Shown here: in pieces, positions 1-5,360 of the stretch
Position numbering within the stretch: the stretch's first letter is position 1
Layout of the letters: every line of letters begins with the position of its first letter
Source: Clostridiaceae bacterium
GTDB taxonomy: Bacteria > Bacillota > Clostridia > Oscillospirales > Acutalibacteraceae
Direction: 5' to 3'
Length of the DNA: 14,143 nt
Assembly: GCA_904501875.1 (NCBI GenBank)
Contig: CAJGCQ010000020.1
Coordinates: 1 to 14,143, forward strand
Notes under the pieces: model-generated
What the model was told of the DNA's origin: nothing
Seen by the model: the letters and a program-made list of their open reading frames with translations, nothing else
The model's database searches: none
Made by a program: the position numbers and the translations under genes

Positions 1-63
1 AAGCATTAAAATGTAAAGAAAACCCTCGGTTTTTGACCAGTTCTTTTTCGGACACGAATGACA

Positions 64-95
64 AAAATCCCGAATTCGAAAGCGTTCGGGATTTT
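64..95 (+). terminator. Rho-independent terminator of an upstream gene
   Basis: An 11-bp perfect stem (AAAATCCCGAA at 64-74 with TTCGGGATTTT at 85-95) closes a 10-base loop, and a T-rich tract follows (to about 118). It faces the + strand and probably ends a gene lying off the left edge. The A-rich left arm and T-rich right arm mean it could also work on the minus strand. Confidence 0.7.
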
Positions 96-100
96 ACTTT

Positions 101-200
101 TTACTTCTTACTTCTTCTCTCTTACCTAAAATAAAGTTTGATACGGGATTTTTGGGAAGTAATAAGTAATAGGTAATAAGTTCGGTGTGGCTCTGCCACG
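101..200. repeat. Repeat-like element with inverted TTACTTC arms and a small hairpin
   Basis: TTACTTCTTACTTC at 101-114 is matched 13 of 14 by the reverse complement of 156-169, so the two form an inverted pair about 41 bases apart. The right arm runs on as tandem AGTAATA-type units to about 180. A short hairpin follows, GTGGC at 187-191 with GCCAC at 195-199. No coding frame is convincing here. The layout suggests a small non-autonomous interspersed repeat, but whether it occurs elsewhere in the genome cannot be seen from this window. Confidence 0.4.
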
Positions 201-282
201 AATTATAAAAATACTCCGCATGGATTTTATCACTATATTTCTGCTTTTGATGTGCCATAAAAGTATAATTTTAAAAATCAAA

Positions 283-325
283 ATATACCCCCCTATTGAC
301 AATATACCCCGACGGGGTATATCAT
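283..325 (+). promoter_or_regulatory. csoR-type promoter with built-in operator
   Basis: The -35 box TTGACA (296-301) and -10 box TATCAT (320-325) are 18 bases apart. The spacer carries a perfect palindrome, ATATACCCC (302-310) - GAC - GGGGTATAT (314-322). Another copy of the half-site ATATACCCC lies at 283-291, just upstream of the -35 box. C-tract/G-tract palindromes flanked by AT are the known operator type of CsoR/RcnR-family repressors. The product of the next gene bound here would block RNA polymerase directly, so autoregulation is the natural reading. Confidence 0.82.
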
Positions 326-342
326 AGATTCGGGGGTGGACT

Positions 343-639
343 ATGGATAATAATTGTTGCAACAAGAAAACTAAAAGAAGCCTTGACGAGAAAAAATTAA
401 TAATCAATAGGCTAAACAGAATTAGCGGACAAATAAATGGAATACACAAAATGATTGAAAATGACGCATATTGTAATGATGTATTAGTTCAGTTGTCTGC
501 TGTTAAAAATTCCATTAAAAGCCTGTCGACGCACATTTTAGAAAATCATTTGTATATGTGTGTGTCGAGGGATTTGGAAAATGGTGAGTTAGATACTATT
601 GACGAATTAATTAGCTTGTTCAAAAGATTTAACCAATAG
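343..639 (+). CDS. CsoR-family metal-sensing transcriptional repressor
   Basis: This 98-residue protein has the usual length and all-helical pattern of the CsoR/RcnR/FrmR (DUF156) family: a basic first helix around RLNRISGQINGI (residues 23-34), then LVQLSAVKNSIKSL. These repressors release DNA when a ligand binds at the dimer interface. The Cu(I)-CsoR ligand triad is complete as C44, H69 and C73 with the normal spacing (C-x24-H-x3-C). That favours copper sensing over the RcnR (nickel/cobalt) or FrmR (formaldehyde) types, although other thiophilic ligands cannot be excluded. An extra Cys pair (C5, C6) lies in the N-terminal arm. The start is set by GGGGGTGG at 332-339. The gene is co-transcribed with the miniprotein at 651, whose ribosome binding site overlaps this stop codon. 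Codon use is AT-rich compared with the genes from 1155 onward. Confidence 0.9.
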   Translation: MDNNCCNKKTKRSLDEKKLIINRLNRISGQINGIHKMIENDAYCNDVLVQLSAVKNSIKSLSTHILENHLYMCVSRDLENGELDTIDELISLFKRFNQ

Positions 640-650
640 GAGGTGAAAAT

Positions 651-803
651 ATGGATAAAATCGTAATTTGTGAAAAATGCGGTGCAATGGTTAAGGTATT
701 AATCGACTGCACTTGTGAAAATTGTGGTATTAAATGCTGCGGCGAAACTATGAAAGAAATTTCGGTAGAAGAAGCTAACAAATATTTAGAGGGTAAGCAG
801 TAA
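651..803 (+). CDS. Seven-cysteine desulforedoxin-like miniprotein
   Basis: This is a 50-residue ORF with an excellent ribosome binding site (AGGAGGTG at 638-645), 11 bases after the csoR stop. It has the two signatures of desulforedoxin-type Fe(Cys)4 domains: CEKCG at 7-11 and CCGETM at 29-34, with MVKVL between them, as in desulforedoxin and the N-terminal domain of desulfoferrodoxin. That predicts one iron bound by C7, C10, C29 and C30. The linker is about three residues longer than in desulforedoxin and holds three further cysteines as C-x-C-x2-C (C20, C22, C25). After residue 35 a short charged tail replaces the dimer end of desulforedoxin. There is no signal peptide, so it should be cytoplasmic. 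Its place under a CsoR-type operator suggests a role in binding a thiophilic metal or handling redox stress. The fold assignment is inference from motifs; the function is unknown. Confidence 0.75.
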   Translation: MDKIVICEKCGAMVKVLIDCTCENCGIKCCGETMKEISVEEANKYLEGKQ

Positions 804-1096
804 ACGATTTTTCACGCATTTTTTCTTAAAACCATTGTATTTTTAACTTTGCAAAGAAAATCATTTGGTTTTAGACCGCTTATTTGTACAAGAAAGTCAA
901 AAATCCCGTTCTCGCAAGAGAGCGGGGTTTTATTTTTACAATTTGTTTAAAACAATTTAAAGAGTTTTTTAAAGGTAAACTTCCGATTTTGTTTGTTTTT
1001 TCGTAATATACCTTGCATTTTATGAAAAGTGTTGATATAAGAAAAATATGGAGGAGCAATTTCCGAGAGCTTCATATATAAATATTCTCCTAACGG
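804..1096. other. Intergenic stretch without a supported gene
   Basis: This AT-rich spacer contains the terminator at 900-931. It also holds a possible weak promoter, TTGCAT at 1013-1018 and TATAAG at 1036-1041, spaced 17 and with a TGA extension. A 23-codon frame at 1049-1120 follows it but lacks a clear ribosome binding site. Nothing else stands out. Confidence 0.5.
900..931 (+). terminator. Rho-independent terminator of the csoR cassette
   Basis: A 14-bp stem (900-913 with 918-931, two G-T wobbles) is capped by a GCAA tetraloop and followed by TATTTTTA. It lies about 100 bases after the miniprotein stop and closes the two-gene transcript. Confidence 0.88.
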
Positions 1097-1125
1097 TTGT
1101 TATTATATTATTTATATGATATAAT
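1097..1125 (+). promoter_or_regulatory. Promoter of the deacylase-acetyltransferase pair
   Basis: TTGTTA (1097-1102), a 17-base spacer and a perfect TATAAT (1120-1125) with a TGA extension (1117-1119). It lies 29 bases before the start codon at 1155, giving a very short leader. Confidence 0.72.
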
Positions 1126-1154
1126 TAAAAAACAAAAATAATGGAAGTGTAAAT

Positions 1155-1628
1155 ATGTCGATTGAGAAGGTAAGAGAATATTTTAAATCTGTTGGAATAG
1201 AGGAACGGATAAAGGAATTCAGCGAATCCAGCGCAACCGTGGAGCTTGCCGCTAATGCCCTCGGGTGCGCTCCCGAGAGGATTGCAAAAACCCTGTCCTT
1301 TAGGGCGAAGGATGACTGCGTGCTTATTGTAGCCGCAGGGGATGTTAAAATCGACAATTCAAAATACAAAGCACAGTTCGGAGCAAAGGCGAGTATGCTC
1401 AAATTCGACGAGGCGGCCGAGCTTGTAGGCCATGCCGTCGGGGGAGTATGTCCCTTTGCGGTAAATGACGGCGTAAAGGTTTACCTTGATGAATCCCTTA
1501 AGCGCTTCCCGACGGTGTTTCCCGCCTGCGGCAGTTCAAACAGCGCAATCGAGCTTACTATAGCCGAGCTTGAAAGGTATTCGGGATATTTGGCTTGGGT
1601 GGATGTTTGCAAGCCCCGTGAGGTGTAA
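1155..1628 (+). CDS. YbaK/EbsC-family aminoacyl-tRNA deacylase
   Basis: This 157-residue protein matches the single-domain YbaK/ProX family, which hydrolyses wrongly charged aminoacyl-tRNAs (for example Cys- or Ala-tRNAPro) in the cytoplasm and so edits translation. Visible marks are the conserved AKTLSFRA segment with K45, the KID..KYK region at 65-72, the GGVCPF loop (96-101) and the substrate-pocket stretch ACGSSNSAIELT (124-135). Its length is normal for a stand-alone editing protein. The start is supported by GGAAGTG at 1143-1149 and the promoter just upstream. It shares a transcript with the GNAT gene, which begins four bases after this stop. Which tRNA it edits cannot be told from sequence alone, and some family members are annotated only as regulators. 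Confidence 0.9.
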   Translation: MSIEKVREYFKSVGIEERIKEFSESSATVELAANALGCAPERIAKTLSFRAKDDCVLIVAAGDVKIDNSKYKAQFGAKASMLKFDEAAELVGHAVGGVCPFAVNDGVKVYLDESLKRFPTVFPACGSSNSAIELTIAELERYSGYLAWVDVCKPREV

Positions 1629-1632
1629 TAAA

Positions 1633-2064
1633 ATGGAATTGATAGCTAAATATTTCGGTGAACTGTCGGCCGCGGAGATTTATGAAATATTAAAATCACG
1701 GGCAGAGATATTCTTTTTAGAACAAAAAATACTTTGTCTGGATATGGATAATGTCGATTACAACAGCCTGCATTGCTTCTTTGCGGAAAAGGGCAGAGTT
1801 ACCGCATATTTAAGGGCATTTCCCACAGACGCCGGCACCGTCAAAATAGGTAGGGTGTTGACCCTCAGCCACGGCAAGGGCACAGGAAAAGAGCTAATGG
1901 AAAAGAGCTTAGCCGTGATTAAAGATAAAATGAACCCCCAAAAAGTGACGGTAGACGCACAGGAGCAAGCCATAGGCTTCTATGAAAAATCAGGCTTTAA
2001 GGTGATATCCGATGTTTTTATGGAGGAGGGCGTTCCCCACGCTGAAATGGAGCTGAAATTTTAA
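1633..2064 (+). CDS. ElaA-type GNAT N-acetyltransferase
   Basis: This is a 143-residue member of the GNAT superfamily, which moves an acetyl group from acetyl-CoA to an amine. The N-terminal part has the ElaA-like order F-x-EL...IYEILKSRAEIFFLEQ (8-31), followed by LDMDNVDYNSLH. The acetyl-CoA loop is around RVLTLSHGKGTGKEL (74-88), with YEKSGF (117-122) at the end of the fold. I chose the ATG at 1633, not the earlier in-frame ATG at 1570. The family alignment begins there, GAGGTG at 1620-1625 sits 7 bases upstream, and the earlier start would only re-read the end of the deacylase gene. It is translationally close-coupled to that gene. The substrate is unknown; ElaA proteins have no settled physiological role. 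Confidence 0.88.
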   Translation: MELIAKYFGELSAAEIYEILKSRAEIFFLEQKILCLDMDNVDYNSLHCFFAEKGRVTAYLRAFPTDAGTVKIGRVLTLSHGKGTGKELMEKSLAVIKDKMNPQKVTVDAQEQAIGFYEKSGFKVISDVFMEEGVPHAEMELKF

Positions 2065-2094
2065 TCACCTTAAAAAACTGTCCTAAAATATTAT

Positions 2095-2128
2095 AAAAGA
2101 CCGAATTCATACAGAAATCGGTCTTTTT
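2095..2128 (+). terminator. Terminator between convergent genes
   Basis: A 10-bp perfect stem (AAAAGACCGA at 2095-2104 with TCGGTCTTTT at 2118-2127) has a 13-base loop and a T-run ending at 2128. It ends the acetyltransferase transcript. The arms are A/T-flanked on both sides, so it may also stop the minus-strand glycosidase transcript arriving from 2188. Confidence 0.8.
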
Positions 2129-2187
2129 GTTTTATATACTTCCTACGCAGGTCAAGGCAGCGCTTTGCCTAAGCTTAATTTGTATTT

Positions 2188-3906
2188 TTAAGAAATCTTT
2201 TTGTAAACGGGGATATTTTCGGTGTTTACATGGATTATGCCGTTTTCAGGCAGCTTAATCTCTTCACCTGTAAAGAAATCTGCCCATTTAGCAGAGATGG
2301 GAAGGTAAACATCACGCTCGTTGCCTGTGCCTGCGGCGATAGGAGCAACTAAGATATCATCGCAGAACATATACTCGTTGTCTACCCCGTAGGTTCTCCA
2401 GTCGTCGGTAAAGTCCATTACCAGCGCACGGATGGGGGGCTTGCCGGTGGTGTGGTATTTGTCAAACGCTTCTTTAAGCATTGGTATCAAGCGATAGCGA
2501 AGCTTGATAAGCTCTCTGATTTCGTCCTCACAGTCGAAGATAACCCACGGAATACCGTCATAGTACCAAGCGTTAACCAAGCACTGGGTTGAGAAGATAA
2601 TGCACTGCATACGGCGGATGCACTCTTCCTTTGTGTCTGCCTGACGGAATTCAGGAGTCCAGAGAAGACCCGAAAAGCCCGAGTTTACAACGCCTCGGAT
2701 AAAGTCCGTATGGTCGTACAAATCGCTGTAGAGAACAAAGGGGTAGGGAGCGGCGAGGGCGCCCAACTGGCGGATTTCGGAAAGGGTTTGATTTTCGCCT
2801 AAAGCGTCCATCAGGGTTTGGGCGTACAGGGTGCCGAAAAGCGAGTGGTACTGGTCGCCCTCAAGGCCTGAGGGGAACTGGGTTGAAAGGGGGAAGCTCC
2901 AACCGCCTGTGAAGTCACTTGAGTCGCACTCGTCAAGCTTGAAGCCGTCTATTCCGTGTTCAACTAACTTTTTACGGTGATAGTCGGCGAAGATTTTGCG
3001 TGCCTCTTTAGTTGCAAAATCGGGAACTACGCCGCCCCAAACAAGCCAGTCGCCCGAATGAGGGGCGATTTCATCGTGGAATTCGGCATCGGGATGAACG
3101 AAGCCGTGCTCCCAAAGGTTAATGTGGAAGCCCCTGTCCCTAAGGTAGGAAATAAACTCGTCGGGGTTGGGGTATTTATCGCTCCACTTATAGGTGCAGG
3201 AGTAGGCGTGGGTATGCCAGCCTGGCTCAAGGCCGATAATGTCGCAGGGAATGTCGCTGTTTCTGAAATAGTCGGCAGTCTTTTTGACCTGTTCGGAGTC
3301 CCACTGATAGTAGCAACGGTAAAGCAGACCCAACGACCATTCGGGAACCTCGGGGCCGCCGCCTGCCAGCATATTGTACTGGCTTACAATATCGGTTATT
3401 GTATCCCCTTCGATAACATATACATCAATACCTGCCGCAGCGGGTATTCTTACGCTCATAATTAAGTCGGAGTCCTCACGGACAGCATAAAGCTCTGCCT
3501 CACTGCCTGCGGCTCCGCCTGCGGAAACGGCGGTCTTTCCGATAATGTTTTTCTGCTTGCCGCAGTAGAACTCCGCATAACGGGCGGTGTCAAAATACAT
3601 ACCGTAGCCCTTGTTAGTTACGAAAAATGGTACGGGAGCGTGGGTTTCGCCGTCGCCCGAAACGGGGTCGGCGTTTACATCAAGGCGAAGCTTTTTGCCC
3701 CTATGCTCGAAGCCCTTTAGCTGCAGACCCAGGCCGTAAATGCGGCAATCGTCCTCAATGGGGAACTCAACCACACAGCCCCCTGTAAGCTTTTTGAAAT
3801 TAAAGTTAGAGGCGGGGTATTTAACATCTGTTTCAAGATAGTTGAATCCCTTGCAAAAATATGACGGAACAAGCTTTTCCGGGGTGCCGAAGGAGAATTT
3901 TTTCAT
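2188..3906 (-). CDS. Glycoside hydrolase family 31 protein
   Basis: This 572-residue protein has the GH31 order: an N-terminal beta-sandwich (about 1-185), a TIM barrel opening with PEWSLGLLYRCYYQWDSEQV (187-206) and IPCDIIGLEPGW (219-230), and a short beta domain with YMFCDDILVAPI (512-523). The catalytic nucleophile is read as D325 in GFKLDECD. The acid/base aspartate should lie in YSDLYDHTDF (393-402), but the usual W-x-GD-N signature is not recognisable, so the residue is uncertain. GH31 enzymes are retaining alpha-glycosidases (alpha-glucosidase, alpha-xylosidase and others); the substrate here is open. The protein is shorter than most GH31 enzymes and stops just after NIPVYKK, without a distal beta domain. 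No signal peptide is seen, so it should act on imported oligosaccharides. The start is backed by AAAGGA at 3916-3921 and a promoter at 3938-3966. Confidence 0.9.
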   Translation of the reverse strand: MKKFSFGTPEKLVPSYFCKGFNYLETDVKYPASNFNFKKLTGGCVVEFPIEDDCRIYGLGLQLKGFEHRGKKLRLDVNADPVSGDGETHAPVPFFVTNKGYGMYFDTARYAEFYCGKQKNIIGKTAVSAGGAAGSEAELYAVREDSDLIMSVRIPAAAGIDVYVIEGDTITDIVSQYNMLAGGGPEVPEWSLGLLYRCYYQWDSEQVKKTADYFRNSDIPCDIIGLEPGWHTHAYSCTYKWSDKYPNPDEFISYLRDRGFHINLWEHGFVHPDAEFHDEIAPHSGDWLVWGGVVPDFATKEARKIFADYHRKKLVEHGIDGFKLDECDSSDFTGGWSFPLSTQFPSGLEGDQYHSLFGTLYAQTLMDALGENQTLSEIRQLGALAAPYPFVLYSDLYDHTDFIRGVVNSGFSGLLWTPEFRQADTKEECIRRMQCIIFSTQCLVNAWYYDGIPWVIFDCEDEIRELIKLRYRLIPMLKEAFDKYHTTGKPPIRALVMDFTDDWRTYGVDNEYMFCDDILVAPIAAGTGNERDVYLPISAKWADFFTGEEIKLPENGIIHVNTENIPVYKKIS

Positions 3907-3937
3907 GACGCAACATCCTTTGCATATTTATAGTTTC

Positions 3938-3966
3938 ATTTTACTGTTAGGCTGTTACAAAGTCAA
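3938..3966 (-). promoter_or_regulatory. Promoter of the GH31 gene
   Basis: Read on the minus strand, TTGACT (3966-3961) and TAAAAT (3943-3938) are separated by 17 bases, 31 bases before the ATG. It shows that the GH31 gene can be transcribed independently of degV upstream. Confidence 0.7.
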
Positions 3967-4019
3967 GAATAACTTAGGCTAAAATTACAATAGTTTAAAG
4001 AAACGGTTTTATATGTTAT

Positions 4020-4901
4020 TTAGATCTTTCTTACGCCCTTTTCACCCTCAAAATAAAGGGCCAATCCGCCGGGGCCTAAGTGAGAGCCTGTGGCGGGCTC
4101 GTGCTTGATAATTATAAGCTTTTTGGGCGGTTTTGTCTTGTTTACCAGCTCTGCCAAAGCTTCAGCGTCCTCCTTGCAGTCGCAATAGCTTATGCCCACC
4201 ATCTGCTTTTCGTGCTCTTTGACAAGAGCATCGTATTTTTCGGCTAAGGCGGATATAACCTTGGCTCTGCCCCTTATTTTCCCGAAAGCAACAATTTTAC
4301 CCTCTTCATTCCCTTTTAGCATTGGCTTTATTCCAAGTACGGTTCCCACTGCGGCGCTAAGGTTTGAAAGTCTGCCTGTGCGTTTTAAGAACATTAAATC
4401 GTCAACCGTGAATACCTGATACATTTTTTCTATATGTATCCGTATTTCTTCGGCGGTTTCCTTTAGGGTTTTACCCTCGTCACGGTATTCCGCAGCCTTT
4501 AGAACCATAAGTCCCTCGCCGAGACTGGCGCCTAAACTGTCTACAAGCTCTATTTTGCGCTGGGGGAACTCCTCGGCGAGCTGTTCCTTAGCTATTACGG
4601 CGGAGGAAAATGCGCCGCTCACACCCGAGGAAAGCCCGATAAAAAGAATGTCCTTTCCGCTTTCGAGCAGGGGGCGCATAAAGTCGGTATACCTTTGCGG
4701 GTTTATCTGGGAGGTGGTCACCTTTTCGCCGTTTCTTAAAGCGGCGTAAAACGCCATATCGTCAAAGGTCTCTAAGAGCTTGCAACCGTATTCCTTACCT
4801 TTTAAGAAATAGGGAAAGGGAATTGCAGTTATATCATTATCACGAAGCTGTTTCGCAGTAAGGTTTGAGGCAGAGTCGGTTAAAATCGCAAAATCAGTCA
4901 T
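4020..4901 (-). CDS. DegV family fatty-acid-binding protein (FakB-like)
   Basis: This 293-residue, full-length DegV protein belongs to the family that includes FakB, which holds a fatty acid while FakA phosphorylates it to acyl-phosphate for phospholipid synthesis. Family motifs are all present: ILTDSASNL at the N-terminus (6-14), TTSQINP (62-68), GLSSGVSGAF (89-98), DDLMFLKRTGRLS (167-179) and the C-terminal GSHLGPGGLALYF (272-284). The T-S and S-G-S-G-type loops are where FakB binds the carboxylate. Clostridia often carry several FakB paralogues with different acyl preference, and the preference cannot be read here. No fakA lies in the window. AAGGAGA at 4911-4917, 9 bases from the ATG, fixes the start. 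The GH31 gene lies 113 bases downstream with its own promoter, and I see no convincing terminator between them. Confidence 0.93.
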   Translation of the reverse strand: MTDFAILTDSASNLTAKQLRDNDITAIPFPYFLKGKEYGCKLLETFDDMAFYAALRNGEKVTTSQINPQRYTDFMRPLLESGKDILFIGLSSGVSGAFSSAVIAKEQLAEEFPQRKIELVDSLGASLGEGLMVLKAAEYRDEGKTLKETAEEIRIHIEKMYQVFTVDDLMFLKRTGRLSNLSAAVGTVLGIKPMLKGNEEGKIVAFGKIRGRAKVISALAEKYDALVKEHEKQMVGISYCDCKEDAEALAELVNKTKPPKKLIIIKHEPATGSHLGPGGLALYFEGEKGVRKI

Positions 4902-4934
4902 ACATTAAAATCTCCTTGCAAAAGTGTTTATTTT

Positions 4935-4963
4935 ATTATATTATTAACTTGCAAACACAGCAA
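4935..4963 (-). promoter_or_regulatory. Promoter of the DegV gene
   Basis: On the minus strand, TTGCTG (4963-4958) is followed after 17 bases by a perfect TATAAT (4940-4935), 33 bases before the ATG. The half-site cluster at 5004-5042 lies 40-80 bases upstream of this -35 box. Confidence 0.68.
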
Positions 4964-5003
4964 GATACATCGCTTTTTTGATTTTCTACTTATCTTATCC
5001 GCC

Positions 5004-5042
5004 CGGTAGAGTGAATTTTACCGACTCTACTCACAGTAGAGT
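5004..5042. promoter_or_regulatory. Cluster of TAGAGT half-sites, probable protein-binding site
   Basis: ACTCTACT (5024-5031) - CAC - AGTAGAGT (5035-5042) is a perfect 8-bp inverted repeat. A third half-site, TAGAGT, lies at 5007-5012, exactly 30 bases (about three helix turns) before the copy at 5037. A further short inverted pair, CGGTA (5004-5008) and TACCG (5019-5023), is nested on the left. No T-run follows on either strand, so a terminator is unlikely. It lies upstream of the degV promoter and downstream of the XRE remnant, and its binding protein is unknown. Confidence 0.5.
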
Positions 5043-5108
5043 TTCCTTTAACAAAGGCGTTTTTCACCCCGTTTTCAAAAAATATAAAAAAAGGAAAAAT
5101 TTTGAAAC

Positions 5109-5210
5109 TTACTTGTCGCTGACATTAAGCTTATCGGCAAGCTGTTTTTGTGTAAGACCAAAGGTTTTGCGGAGCTTTAGAATAAGCTCCCTTGTTTTTT
5201 TATTATCCAT
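5109..5210 (-). pseudogene. XRE-family regulator truncated in its recognition helix
   Basis: The minus strand has a well-formed start: ATG at 5210-5208 with GGTG at 5220-5217 upstream. It encodes 33 residues of a typical Cro/C1-type helix-turn-helix (RELILKLRK, then LTQKQLADKLNVSDK). A TAA follows immediately where the family normally continues with AVSKWE. After the stop the same frame reads VSKF, so a trace of the recognition helix persists, and then low-complexity sequence follows. It therefore looks like a decayed regulator and not a complete small protein. Expression of the stub is possible but it should not bind DNA in the usual way. It is divergent from rnfC. No remainder of the C-terminal domain is seen before the degV promoter. 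Confidence 0.7.
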
Positions 5211-5292
5211 TTTTATCACCGTGCGTATATTAACTTATAAAGATAAAAATTTGAATGAACGCTGAGTTTATCTGTAAAAACCGATAAATTTC

Positions 5293-5321
5293 TTGAAAAA
5301 AAACTGCATATGTAGTATTAT
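5293..5321 (+). promoter_or_regulatory. Promoter of the rnf operon
   Basis: TTGAAA (5293-5298), a 17-base spacer and TATTAT (5316-5321), 39 bases before the rnfC start. A possible upstream site is the inverted pair TTTATC (5267-5272) and GATAAA (5283-5288). Confidence 0.72.
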
Positions 5322-5360
5322 GTTTTATGTATAGCTATTTTCCCTCAAAGGAGAAGAAGT

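Noticed and set aside
3..131. Open + frame at the left edge as a gene end
   Set aside because: It reads straight through the terminator hairpin at 64-95, and its residues show no family pattern, so it is more likely non-coding.
126..449. Minus-strand frame of 107 codons across the csoR promoter
   Set aside because: It runs antisense to the operator, promoter and start of csoR. Its hydrophobic, low-complexity product matches nothing I recognise, and there is no suitable ribosome binding site.
1570..1632. Earlier ATG for the GNAT gene
   Set aside because: It lies inside the deacylase gene, lacks a ribosome binding site and adds 21 residues outside the family alignment.
2977..3465. Plus-strand frame of 162 codons opposite the GH31 gene
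   Set aside because: It is a shadow of the GH31 coding strand, and its glycine/valine-rich product has no family pattern.
4978..5265. Plus-strand frame of 95 codons over the degV-rnfC spacer
   Set aside because: It crosses the inverted repeat and the antisense of the XRE remnant, and it lacks a ribosome binding site.
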